Positions 25,590 through 34,135 of a stretch of DNA of 64,000 nt are shown one piece after another. Every line of letters begins with the position of its first letter. Position 1 is the first letter of the stretch. Source of the stretch: CAVVZJ01 sp963752755 (GTDB taxonomy: Bacteria > Planctomycetota > Planctomycetia > Isosphaerales > Isosphaeraceae); contig CAVVZJ010000015.1 in NCBI GenBank assembly GCA_963752755.1, positions 62,001 to 126,000 on the forward strand, given 5' to 3'. The notes under the pieces were generated by a model that made no database searches, had not been told where the DNA came from, and was given only the letters and a program-made list of their open reading frames with translations. Made by a program: the position numbers and the translations under genes.

Positions 25590-27131
25590 TCATGCGGCCG
25601 TTTTCCGCCTCGCCGCGGGGTGCGACGCGAACCAGGCGTCGGGCAGCAGTTCTCCGAGTTGAGCTGTGGGGAGGGACGGCAGACGACGGAGGACATCCTG
25701 AAGGTAACCGAAGGGGTCGATGTCGTGATGCCGACAGGTGCCGGTCAGCGAGTACAGGATGGCCGCCGTCCGGCCGCCCCGGTCGCTGCCCAGGAACGTC
25801 CAGTTGCGGCGTCCGATCGCCTGGGCACGGAGCCTCCGCTCGGCGAGGTTGTTATCGATGCTCAGGTCCCCGCGCTCCGGGTCACGGCACAGCGCCGCCC
25901 CGTTCGACCGCGCGTAGGCGACCGCCTGGCCGATCGGGCTCTTGGGCAGCACGTGGCGAGCCTGCTCAGTCAACCACTCCCCGAAGGCGGTCAGCAGCCG
26001 GACCGAGTCTCTCTGGCGCAGGCCCCGGCGGTCCTCGGCGGAGAGGGTTGCGCCGGCGGTCTCGATCGCGTAGAGCTGCCGGATGCGTGCCAGCGCCGCG
26101 TGCGCCGGCAGCGGCGCGGTGGTCCGTGCCTCGAAGAACTTCCTGCGCACGTGAGCCCAGCACGCGACCTCGACAACGTCCGAACCGGCGTACAACGCGT
26201 CATACCCGGAGAACGCGTCGGCCTGGAGGTAACCCCGGAACCCCTTCAGGAACCGCGCCGGCCCGTCGCGGGTGCGGCGCGGCGTGTCGTCGTAGACCAC
26301 ATAGGGGTTGCGGACGTCGCCGATGTCGTCCCAGAACCGCCCGGTGCGGGTCTTGGGCAGCGTCCGGTCCAGCACCGGCACGGGAGTGTCGTCCGTGTGG
26401 ATGACGACCGACAGCAGCACCCGCTTGACCATCAGGTTATAGAGCGGCGTGAGCAAGTCGGCGCAGGAGGCCATCCAGCCGCAGAGCGTGGCGCGCGACA
26501 GCTCCACCCCGTGACGGGCGAAGAGGGCCTCGAGCCGGTACAGCGGGAGGTGGTCCGAGAACTTGCTGGTGACCGTCTGGGCCAGGAGTCCCGGGCCGGG
26601 CAACCCCTTGTCGATCGGCTGCGGCGGTTTGTCCGCCAAGGCGACGTGCTCCTGGCAGGCCCGGCAGGCGTAACGGAACCGCGCGTGGACAACAACGAAA
26701 AGCGACGAGGGCACGTACTCGAGCTGCTCACTCGTCTCCTCGCCGATCTTGGTGCGCGGGCGGCCGCAATCCGGGCAGGGCAGCTCGGCGTCAGACCGTG
26801 GGTACTCGACCCGCTTGCGGGGCAGATCCGCAGGGAGCCTCGGCCGTCCCTTGCGACGCCAGTGCCGCATTGGCTTTGCCGCGTCCGACCCCGGTGGCTC
26901 TTCCGGGGTGGCTTCGGCGATGTCCTCCGGCAACTCCTCGGTGAACAGCCGGAGCTGGTCCGGATCGACGCGTTGCCGCCGCGGACCGAACTGGCGACGG
27001 AGCAACAGCTCGAGCTGGTGCTCCAGCTGCTCGATCCGCCGTTGCATCCCCTGGATCGTCTCCGCCTGCTGGCGGATGATCTCCGGGCACAGGTCCAACT
27101 CGGTGGGAAGGGGTGCCGCCTGCTCGCACAT
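25590..27131 (-). CDS. tnpC: IS66-family transposase TnpC
   Basis: Intact 513-residue transposase. It has an N-terminal leucine-zipper/coiled coil (IIRQQAETIQGMQRRIEQLE followed by LELLLRRQFG), a zinc-finger-like segment (ELPCPDCGRPRTKIGE and RYACRACQEHVALA), the DDE core with VIHTDDTPVPVLDR and GYLQADAFSGYDALY, and the C-terminal DLSIDNNLAERRLRAQAIGR with the catalytic Glu, then the typical HHDIDPFGYLQDVLRRLP. It lies downstream of tnpB and tnpA in the usual order. Confidence 0.93.
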   Translation of the reverse strand: MCEQAAPLPTELDLCPEIIRQQAETIQGMQRRIEQLEHQLELLLRRQFGPRRQRVDPDQLRLFTEELPEDIAEATPEEPPGSDAAKPMRHWRRKGRPRLPADLPRKRVEYPRSDAELPCPDCGRPRTKIGEETSEQLEYVPSSLFVVVHARFRYACRACQEHVALADKPPQPIDKGLPGPGLLAQTVTSKFSDHLPLYRLEALFARHGVELSRATLCGWMASCADLLTPLYNLMVKRVLLSVVIHTDDTPVPVLDRTLPKTRTGRFWDDIGDVRNPYVVYDDTPRRTRDGPARFLKGFRGYLQADAFSGYDALYAGSDVVEVACWAHVRRKFFEARTTAPLPAHAALARIRQLYAIETAGATLSAEDRRGLRQRDSVRLLTAFGEWLTEQARHVLPKSPIGQAVAYARSNGAALCRDPERGDLSIDNNLAERRLRAQAIGRRNWTFLGSDRGGRTAAILYSLTGTCRHHDIDPFGYLQDVLRRLPSLPTAQLGELLPDAWFASHPAARRKTAA

Positions 27132-27171
27132 GCCAGGATTGTAGCGACGCGTCGGCGTTCGAACAGGGCCT

Positions 27172-27492
27172 TCAGCGCGGGGTTTCGACGGTTTCTCGGC
27201 AGTAGCGTCGCTGCCGCCGGACGCTGCCCAGGTCGACCCCGTCGAGGATCATCATCAGGTCGGCCGCCTTGACCTCCACGCCCTTGGACCCTCCCTCTGT
27301 CACGGTGACCGGGAAGCGGAACGGGCCCTTCTCGAGCCGCTTGTACCCCAGGGCGTAGCCGTCCTTGTCCCAGTAGAGAACCTTGATCCGATCCCCACGC
27401 CGACTCCGGAAAACGAAGAGGTGGCCCGAAAGCGGGTTGCGGGCCAGAGAGGATTCGACCAGGGAAGCGAGCGAGTCGAACCCCTTGCGCAT
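27172..27492 (-). CDS. tnpB: IS66-family accessory protein TnpB
   Basis: Has the hallmark block MRKGFDSLASLVESSLARNP, then GHLFVFRSRRGDRIKVLYWD and YKRLEKGPFRFPV of IS66 ORF2 (TnpB). The family normally extends about 20 residues further upstream. That sequence (CGVFLATDTTD) is present in frame back to the tnpA stop but lacks an obvious ATG, so translation may be coupled to tnpA or use a weak start. TnpB is needed with TnpA and TnpC for IS66 transposition. Confidence 0.88.
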   Translation of the reverse strand: MRKGFDSLASLVESSLARNPLSGHLFVFRSRRGDRIKVLYWDKDGYALGYKRLEKGPFRFPVTVTEGGSKGVEVKAADLMMILDGVDLGSVRRQRRYCRETVETPR

Positions 27493-27540
27493 GTCGGTCG
27501 TGTCGGTCGCGAGAAAGACGCCGCACGGTGGGTGGCCAGC

Positions 27541-27921
27541 TCAGCACGGGCGGCCCTCCAGCACGGCGAGGACCTCACCGAGGGTCCGCGGGTCGAAGCC
27601 GTGGGGGACCCGCACGGTCGGGCCGGCCGGCAGAACGATCTCGATCGCAGGTACGGGCCGGGGCGCGACGGCCTCCAAGTCGACGAGCCGCACCGGCAGG
27701 AACGCCGGCAAAGCTCCGATCGGCTCGGCCGGCGGGGTGAGCGCGGGTGCTTTGTCGCGGCGGATCAGCTCCTGCCGCCACCACCGGAACGTCCAGTCCT
27801 TCCGACCCTCACGCCGGCAGAACTCGCGGACGGATAGCCCGCTCTGCTCCTGCTCTCGGATCCGGAGCCGCCAGGATCGCGCCCTGGCGGGGTCACGTCG
27901 TTTACCGCCGCGTCCGGCCAT
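27541..27921 (-). CDS. tnpA: IS66-family accessory protein TnpA
   Basis: Intact 126-residue protein: basic N-terminus and helix-turn-helix (WRLRIREQEQSGLSVREFCR, then WTFRWWRQELIRR) and a C-terminal segment (IEIVLPAGPTVRVPHGFDPR, then LGEVLAVLEGRPC) typical of IS66 ORF1. It is first in the tnpABC order, with about 80 bases to the right terminus. Confidence 0.87.
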   Translation of the reverse strand: MAGRGGKRRDPARARSWRLRIREQEQSGLSVREFCRREGRKDWTFRWWRQELIRRDKAPALTPPAEPIGALPAFLPVRLVDLEAVAPRPVPAIEIVLPAGPTVRVPHGFDPRTLGEVLAVLEGRPC

Positions 27922-28002
27922 GTTGGGGTCTCCTCGGCACCGACGGGATAGTCCGAGGGGATCGTACCATGGCCTTCAAGATGGGGTTGGTATGACGCTT
28001 AC

Positions 28003-28498
28003 CATCGACGAGCGACTCGACGACACCATCGGGACGGCCCAGGAACTCACGACGACCGATCGCGGTCCCGGCCGCCAGGAACAGCGGACCTCCCTGCCGC
28101 TGCCGGTTCCCGAGGGCCTGCCGGGTCAGGCCGAATGGAAGCGGCGGAAGTCGGTCGGCGTGGTGACGTCGCGGCGGAGGGCGGGCAGGGAGCAGAGCCT
28201 CGCGGTCCGCTACGATCTCAGCCGCCTGCCGGTGGACTTGGACCGGTTCGCCCGGGCAGTGCGCGGCCCCTGGTCGGTGGAGAACGCGGGCCACTGGACC
28301 CTCGAGGTGACGTTCCGCGAGGACGAATCGCGGATCCGCGAGCGGGGGCTCGGGGCGAACATCCCCTGGCTCGACCGCTTCACCCTCTCGATCCTCAAGC
28401 CACACCCCGACCGTCGCATGAGCCTCGTCAGGAAGCGCCGAAGCTGCGGATGGAGCGAGGGGTTCCTCATGGATGTCATTACCGCATTAGCATGTTAG
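28003..28498 (+). pseudogene. ISAs1 transposase, C-terminal remnant
   Basis: Begins right at the IS66-type terminus. It contains LTTTDRGPGRQEQRTS (the degenerate KGHGR motif), VRGPWSVENAGHWTLEVTFR with the catalytic Glu region, and EDESRIRERGLGANIPWLDR near the end. Together with 18870-19100 it forms a transposase lacking roughly 130 internal residues. Confidence 0.8.
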
Positions 28499-28513
28499 TG
28501 TGCGCCGGCCCTG

Positions 28514-28748
28514 GGGATCAGCCGGAGTTGCTCCGGGGTGAGCTTGGCGACGGCGCCGGGGGCCGGGTGGGAGCGGAGCCCTCGGGCCCGCCGCGTCGGG
28601 CGGCGGCGAGCCAACGACTGACGGCGCCCTTCGAGGCGTCGAGGGCGACCGCGATGTCGCGCTGCTTCCCGCCCTGTCGCGCGAGATCCAGTGCCCTCAT
28701 TCGCCGCCACTCCCTCCAGTCATGAGGTCGAGTGCCTGAGGAGCCCAT
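28514..28748 (-). pseudogene. IS630-family transposase, N-terminal part
   Basis: Helix-turn-helix half: MGSSGTRPHDWREWRRMRAL, then GGKQRDIAVALDASKGAVSR, followed after a frame change near 28580 by AKLTPEQLRLIP. It is the missing start of the transposase whose core lies at 17968-18752, about 9.8 kb away. Confidence 0.85.
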
Positions 28749-28891
28749 GCCCTATTGTAAGAGCTGGAAAAGTTTACTTCTCAATGCAACGCTCAGTAGC
28801 ACCTGCAACGAGGGTTACGCTTCGGGGGAAACACTAACCGAGCAGTTGATCAGCCGCGCAGGTGAACACTGATATCGCCGCCGTTCTCGAA

Positions 28892-28930
28892 TGACTGAAC
28901 TTCCCCACACATTGTGGGGAAGTTCAGTCA
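28892..28930. repeat. Perfect 18-bp inverted repeat with 3-base loop
   Basis: TGACTGAACTTCCCCACA, then CAT, then the exact reverse complement. The second IS5 copy is inserted directly at its right foot, using its last three bases (TCA) as target. There is no T-run, so it is not a typical intrinsic terminator; it could be two abutted ends of a lost element. Confidence 0.75.
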
Positions 28931-29828
28931 GAGACTGTTCCAAAAGACTCAAGCGGCCGCTTTGGGCGGCCGCTTGTAGCGGAATTTCTTCCGCCATCGC
29001 GGCGGCCGGGCACGGCGGACCATCCGATGGATCGAGCTGAGCTTGACCATCGCCGCGCTCGTCTCCGGCAGCCGCTCGAAGTCCCGCACCAGCCGCCGCC
29101 ACCGCAGCAGGCAGCCGAAGGTCTGCTCGACCACCCACCGCACCTTCAGCGGCTTGAACCCCCGCTCGCCCTCGGGCTTCGAGCTCACCTCCACGCGGAG
29201 CCGGTCCTGGCCCGACAGCCAGGCGTCGAGCCGGGAGTTGCGGTACTTCCGGTCCGCCCACACCACGGCCAGCCGGGGGAACGTCACGGCGGGCAGACCG
29301 GCCAGCAGCCGCGGCGCCGTCGCCCCGTCGTCGAGGTTCGCCGCGGTGACCACGACGATCAGCAGCAACCCCAGCGTGTCGGTGACGATATGTCGCTTGC
29401 GGCCCCGCACCATCTTGCCGCCATCGACGCCGACCTCGGCCCCGCCGTGCGCCGTCTTGGCCGACTGGCTATCGATGCAGGCGCCGCTGGGCGTCGGCGC
29501 GCGCCCGAGCTTCGTCCGCACCTCCCCCCGCAACGCGGCGACCAGGGCGTCCCAGGTGCCGTCGGCCTCGAACCGGCGGAAGAAGTTGTAGCAGGTCTTC
29601 CAGTGGGGCAGGTCGTGGGGCAACGCCCGCCAGGAACAGCCCTCGCGGTTGAGGTAGAGCAGGCCATTGATGACCTCGCGCATCTCGTACTTGCGGGGCC
29701 TGCCGCCGGGCTTGGCCTCGGGGATCAGGGAAGCGAGGAGGCGCCACTGGGCGTCGGTCAGGTCGCTGGGGTAGGCTTTGCGTTCCATCCCCCCAAACTA
29801 CAGCCGACGCCCCTTTTGGAACAGACTC
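28931..29828 (-). mobile_element. IS5-family insertion sequence, copy 2 (898 bp, inverted)
   Basis: Same ends and length as copy 1, with TCA duplicated at 28928-28930 and 29829-29831. Its orientation is opposite to copy 1. Confidence 0.92.
28949..29788 (-). CDS. IS5-family transposase (copy 2)
   Basis: Intact 279-residue protein, identical to copy 1 except Thr for Met in LPAVTFPRL. It has the same DDE landmarks (CIDSQSAKTAHGGAEV, VWADRKYRNSRLDAW, VVEQTFGCLLRWRR). Confidence 0.92.
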   Translation of the reverse strand: MERKAYPSDLTDAQWRLLASLIPEAKPGGRPRKYEMREVINGLLYLNREGCSWRALPHDLPHWKTCYNFFRRFEADGTWDALVAALRGEVRTKLGRAPTPSGACIDSQSAKTAHGGAEVGVDGGKMVRGRKRHIVTDTLGLLLIVVVTAANLDDGATAPRLLAGLPAVTFPRLAVVWADRKYRNSRLDAWLSGQDRLRVEVSSKPEGERGFKPLKVRWVVEQTFGCLLRWRRLVRDFERLPETSAAMVKLSSIHRMVRRARPPRWRKKFRYKRPPKAAA

Positions 29829-29873
29829 TCAGTCCCCGACGTCGCAGGCGCATCGCCGCCACCGCTAAGTGGT

Positions 29874-31027
29874 TCATCCGGCAAGTCCCCTGACTCCGGG
29901 TACGGCCGCGATGCCGGGGCGGCGTCGCGGCCGGTGTCTCCGGCGCCGGCCCCAGACGAACGGGTGGCGGTGCCAGTTCCAGTAGGCCGTCGCCTCCTCG
30001 ATCGCCCGGCAGACCTCCTCCCACGTCTCGAACCGACGCCCCTTCAGGGCCAGGCTCCGCAGCCCCTTCCACCAGGGCTCGATCAGGTTCAGGTACGCCG
30101 CGTACTTCGGCTGGAACACGAATTCCCAGCGCGGGTGGGCCAACGCGAACAGCAGCACGTCGGTCGCCCGGTGGGCGCTGAGGTTGTCGACGATCGCGTA
30201 GACCCGCCCGACCTCCGCCGGCACCCAGGACTCGGCGTGGGCCAGGAAGTCGGCCCAGTTGGCGGCGCTGCGGCTGGGATACGGGCGCGTCAACGCCTCG
30301 CCGGTGGCCGGGCGGAAGGCGCCGAAGAGGTATCCCTTGCCGCGCCGCCCGTAGTCGATCTCTTGCTTGGCGCGTCCGGCCGGCCGGCCTCGGCCATCGG
30401 CGTCGCCTCGGGGCTCGACGCGGACGAGCTGTCGGCCCGGGAAGCTCTTGGCCGACTCCGGCCCCATCTCGTCGAGGCAGACGACGACCGAGCCCGCCGG
30501 CGGGTCCGTGTAGAGCCGCTCGATCGCCCCCTTTTTTCGGCGAAGTCGGGGTCGACCCGCTCGCCGAACCACGTCTCCTGCTTCCGCCAGCGGAGGCCCT
30601 CCTCCGTGAGGACCTCGTCGATGCGGCTCCGCTTGATGGCCAGGCCCTTCTGCTCGCTGAGGTAGGCCTGGAGGCGGTCCAGCGTCCAGCAGCCGAACGG
30701 CAGGCCGAGGGCCTTGGGGTCGGTCAACGCCGCGGCGACGCCCTCGGCCCGCTGTGCCGCGGTGTAGGTCGGGGGCCGGCCGGCGCGGGGCCGCTCCTGG
30801 AGGCCGGCGACCCCCTGGTCGTTGAAGCGGCGGACCCAGGCATAGACCGTGGGGCGTGAGCAGCCCAACTCGGCGGCGATGACGGGCGCGGATCGGCCGT
30901 CGGCGGCGGCCCGGACGATGCGGGCGCGCTCGACCAGGCGGACCGGGGCGGTGCGCGAGTGGAGCAGGTCGGCGATGGCCTGCTGTTCCTCGGGGGTCAT
31001 CGGGCGGAGCGTGACTCGGGCGGCCAT
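29874..31027 (-). CDS. IS630-family transposase, probable -1 frameshift
   Basis: The start at 31027 follows AGGAGGTGCCCC. The first frame has the helix-turn-helix (APVIAAELGCSRPTVYAWVR) and winged part (LPFGCWTLDRLQAYLSEQKG). It leaves frame after DFAEK at an A6 run (30532-30537). The -1 frame continues KGAIERLYTDPPAGSVVVCL with DE in CLDEMGPES, then YAIVDNLSAHRATDVLLFAL and PKYAAYLNLIEPWWKGLRSL, which has AAYLNLIE where the usual motif is P-x-L-N-xx-E. Frameshifted two-phase transposases are known in IS630. Confidence 0.83.
30532..30537 (-). promoter_or_regulatory. A6 slippage tract in IS630 transposase
   Basis: The codons are GAA AAA AGG; a one-base backward slip enters the second transposase frame. 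It is less canonical than the other sites because the third codon is AGG. Confidence 0.45.
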
Positions 31028-31084
31028 GGGGCACCTCCTGGTGATGCCTCCATCCATCTGCAAATCACCTGCCGGATGAACCAT

Positions 31085-31905
31085 TTAGCCGAAGCCGGCG
31101 AACAGGTCGTTCATCTCCTCGCCCCGCGCCGCGCCGGCCAGGCCGTCGAAGGAGCCCGCCTTGATCCGCTCGGCGGCCGCCGGCATGGCAGCCCAGGCGA
31201 CTCGCGCAGGGCGCCGCCGACGCTGACCCGCCGGACGCCGAGTTCCGCCATCTCGGCGACCCCGAGGCCGGGATCCATCGCCAGGACGTTGAGCGGCCTG
31301 GGGGCCACGGCCCGGACCATCGTCGCGATGTCGGACCTGTCCCGCACGCCCGGCGCATACAGGCAGTCGGCGCCCGCCTCGGCGAACGCGACCAGCCTGT
31401 CGATGGCCGGGCCGACGGCGCCGGGGTCGCCGAGCAGCCCCTCCGTGCGGGCGACCAGGATGACGTCTTCCCCCGTCCGATCGACCGCCTCCCGTGCGGC
31501 GCGGACGCGTGCCACCGCCTCGGGCACGTCGAACAGGGCGTTCGTCCCGTCGATCTTGCGCTCCTCGATGGAGAGCCCGGCCACCCCGGTCCCGATCGCC
31601 AGGGCGACGTTGGCCGCAACGGACTCGGGGTCGGTGGCGAAGCCCGACTCGAAATCGGCGTTCACCGGGAGGTCGACGGCCCCGCACAAGGACGCCAGGT
31701 GCGCGAGGACGTCGTCGCGGGTCACCGCGTAGTCCGGGCGCCCGGTCGTCCACGCGTAGCCCGAGCTGGTCGACGCCAGGGCGGCGAAGCCGAGGTGCTG
31801 GAGCAGCCGGGCGCTGCCGACGTCCCAGGGGTTGGGCAGGACGAAGCAGCCTCGCTGGTGGAGGGCGCGAAAGGTCGCGCGTTTCTCGGCGGCGGTGCGG
31901 GCCAT
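31085..31905 (-). pseudogene. Isocitrate lyase/PEP mutase family protein, one frameshift
   Basis: About 270 residues of a TIM-barrel enzyme of the isocitrate lyase/phosphoenolpyruvate mutase superfamily, which cleave or rearrange C-C or C-P bonds of 2- and 3-carbon acids. The start at 31905 (MARTAAEKRATFRALHQRG) has GAGG upstream. Landmarks are FVLPNPWDVGSARLL, VDLPVNADFESGFA (metal-binding Asp/Glu), VAGLSIEERKIDG and VILVARTEGLL. The frame breaks near 31200 and resumes as RVAWAAMPAAAERIKAGSFD. The last base of the stop comes from the adjacent IS630. The substrate cannot be given; 2,3-dimethylmalate or oxaloacetate-type subfamilies are possible. Confidence 0.7.
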
Positions 31906-32104
31906 AGGAACCTCGGCCAGGCTTGATGACGCTCGGGGATCGCGATGGAATCTCGGAGACTCGGGGAGGCTCGTCGGTGCGTAGACGCGGGTGACCTTCG
32001 GGTGAGCGAGCCGCATCAGGGTTTGGGGCTTTGCCTCGAACCGGCGGAGGACCGCCTCCCCATCGCCGGGGCGAGAACCGTGGATAGCGCCGGTTGGGGC
32101 GGCC

Positions 32105-33460
32105 TCAGCCGTAGAGGTTCCTGGCCAGGAACTCGTTCCGGAATTTCCCGCGCGGGTCGAATTTGCTGGCCAGATCTTTGAAGTCCCCCAACCGCTCGTA
32201 GCGGGATCGCAGGGCCCCCGGCTCGATGGCGAACAGCTTGCCCCAGTGGGGACGTACCTTGTACGGGGCCAGCTCCTTCTCGATCACCGGGAGCAGGCCG
32301 CGGACGGCATCCCATTCGGGCTTCCACGTGAAGTGGATGGCCACGCTCGGGCGCTTGTAGCACGGGCTCAGCCAGAGGTCGTCGGCGTCGATCGTGCGGA
32401 TCTCGGAGATGAACAGGTGCGGCCCGACCCTGTCGCGCAGCCGCTCGATCGCCAGGATGGCGTCGACCGCGTCCCCGCGCGGGACGAAATACTCGGCCTG
32501 CAGCTCCTTGCCGCTACTCGGCGTGAACCCCATGCGGAAGTGGGGCAGCCGCTCATACCAGGGGCCGGGCACCCCCATCTGCTCCGTGCAATTCTCCGCC
32601 GGGAGTTCGGCGATCGGGTGCAGATTGCGGGTCGCTCGCCGCGCCCCGGAACGTATCAGATCCGCCGCCGGCTCGCCCCCGGTCCCGACGCGGCGCTTGA
32701 CCCACACCTCCGAGACCCGCCCCTTCTGCCAGTCGGTGAACAGGCTCACGCTGTAGGCGGCCGACATGATACCGTCGAAGTGGTCCGCCAGCTGCTTCAA
32801 CGGCAGGTCCTCGTAGACCTCCTGACTCATCGCGAAGGCGGGCCCGAGGTCGAGCGTGACCTTCGTCACCACCCCGAGCGCCCCGAGGTGGACGACCGAC
32901 CCGAGGAAATCATCCCGGTCCTTGTCGCGGGAGAGGGTCACGAGATCGCCCCCGGCCGTGACGAATTCCAGGGCCGAGACCGCCGTCGACAGGTTTCCAT
33001 TCCTGACCCCCGAGCCGTGCGTCGCCGTGGCACAGGCCCCGGCGACGGAGATATGGGGCAGGGACGCGAGGTTGTGCAGGGAGAAGCCGCGCTCTTGGAG
33101 ATACGGCCCAAGCAGCCCGTACGTGACCCCGGCCTCGACCGTCACCGCGGACGCCTTCGGGTCGAGTACCACCCGGTCCATCGGCTTGAGCGAGACGAGG
33201 GCGTGGCGGCTGTCGGCGATGCTGTTGAAGCAGTGGCGCGTCCCGAGCGCCCGGAGCGAGTCATGCGTCCGCACGTAGGAGCGGACCTGCTCGACCGACG
33301 AGAGCGTGACCAGATTGTCCGTGCTGTAACGGTAGTTCCCGGCCCAGTTCGTGATCGGCCCCTTCGGAGGGGTGCCGTCGGGCACTTGCCCGGGGATCCG
33401 TCGCCCGGAAGCCGCGCTCAGAATCGACGCCAGCAGGCCGAGGAACGCCCTCTTATTCAT
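32105..33460 (-). CDS. FAD-linked alditol/aldonolactone oxidase family protein
   Basis: Intact 451-residue flavoprotein that would oxidise a polyol or sugar lactone with FAD. The start at 33460 is chosen for the leader MNKRAFLGLLASILSAASG, a likely signal peptide, preceded by GGTGGGCGG. The FAD-binding PCMH domain covers residues about 40-200 (VRALGTRHCFN-type: DSLRALGTRHCFNSI, then VTVEAGVTYGLLGPYLQERG and THGSGVRNGNLSTAVSALEF). The C-terminal ALO-type domain ends LGDFKDLASKFDPRGKFRNE, the usual end of alditol and aldonolactone oxidases. It has no operon partner of clear relation. Confidence 0.82.
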   Translation of the reverse strand: MNKRAFLGLLASILSAASGRRIPGQVPDGTPPKGPITNWAGNYRYSTDNLVTLSSVEQVRSYVRTHDSLRALGTRHCFNSIADSRHALVSLKPMDRVVLDPKASAVTVEAGVTYGLLGPYLQERGFSLHNLASLPHISVAGACATATHGSGVRNGNLSTAVSALEFVTAGGDLVTLSRDKDRDDFLGSVVHLGALGVVTKVTLDLGPAFAMSQEVYEDLPLKQLADHFDGIMSAAYSVSLFTDWQKGRVSEVWVKRRVGTGGEPAADLIRSGARRATRNLHPIAELPAENCTEQMGVPGPWYERLPHFRMGFTPSSGKELQAEYFVPRGDAVDAILAIERLRDRVGPHLFISEIRTIDADDLWLSPCYKRPSVAIHFTWKPEWDAVRGLLPVIEKELAPYKVRPHWGKLFAIEPGALRSRYERLGDFKDLASKFDPRGKFRNEFLARNLYG

Positions 33461-33640
33461 GAGCCGCCCACCTTTCCCGGAGCTTCGATGCCCTTCCGAA
33501 AGGATATCTGGGCCGGCGTGGAGGTAACAGTGGCCAGGATGGCCATCCGCACGTGGCGTGGTCGTCACGATCTGAGAGGCTCTCGGATCGGTGCGGCGGG
33601 AGGGTCGCCCGGCGCCTGGGACCCCGACGGCAGGGTGAGG

Positions 33641-33992
33641 TCCAATCACGAGCGGAACGCCCTCGCGGTCGACCGGCCGATCGGCGTCCTGCTCCAGGAC
33701 CTGGCGCAGCTCGGCCTGCTCGACGAGACGCCCGTGGTCTTCGTCACCGAGTTCGGCCGGACCTCCCGGCTCGCAGGGTTCGGACGGCCGCGACCACCAT
33801 ATCTTCGGCTTCAACGTCCGGCTGGCCGGGGGCGGGATCAAGGAGGACATCGTCTACGGCGCGACCGACGAGAGTTGCTTTCACGCCACGATCCTCGAGC
33901 AACTCGGGCTCGACTCGCGCCGGCTCGAGATCCCGGGACGAAAGCGGCTCGACATCGACCACGGCAAGCCCATCGGCGCGATCATCGCCTGA
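33641..33992 (+). pseudogene. DUF1501 protein, degenerate C-terminal remnant
   Basis: Fragments of a DUF1501 sulfatase-like planctomycete protein in two frames: RPIGVLLQDLAQLGLLDETP, then VVFVTEFGRTSRLAG and, after a frame change near 33780, DHHIFGFNVRLAGGGIKEDI and HATILEQLGLDSRRLEIPGR. An internal deletion joins TDESCF to HATILEQ, and no N-terminal 300 residues are present. DUF1501 genes normally follow DUF1549/1553 genes, which are absent. Confidence 0.75.
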
Positions 33993-34135
33993 ATCACCGC
34001 GCTCGACCCCCGGTGGACTTCGGGCGGCCGTCCGAGCCTTTAGCCGAAGGCATGGCTGGGCTCCGCTCGGTCGGACTCCCGGGGACGACAACTGCTCTCG
34101 CGAGTCGAAGGGCTCCCGGGCCCTGTCAATCCGGG

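Larger units (their letters stand above)
29868..31085 (-). mobile_element. IS630-family insertion sequence (second type), TA target
   Basis: Ends AGTGGTTCATCCGGCA and its complement at the right (TGCCGGATGAACCATT), flanked by TA at 29866-29867 and 31086-31087. It inserted at the stop codon of the neighbouring isocitrate-lyase-like gene, supplying the last base of its new TAA. Confidence 0.88.

Noticed and set aside
28931..31085. IS5 copy 2 and the adjacent IS630 as one composite element
   Set aside because: Each has its own ends and its own target duplication (TCA and TA).
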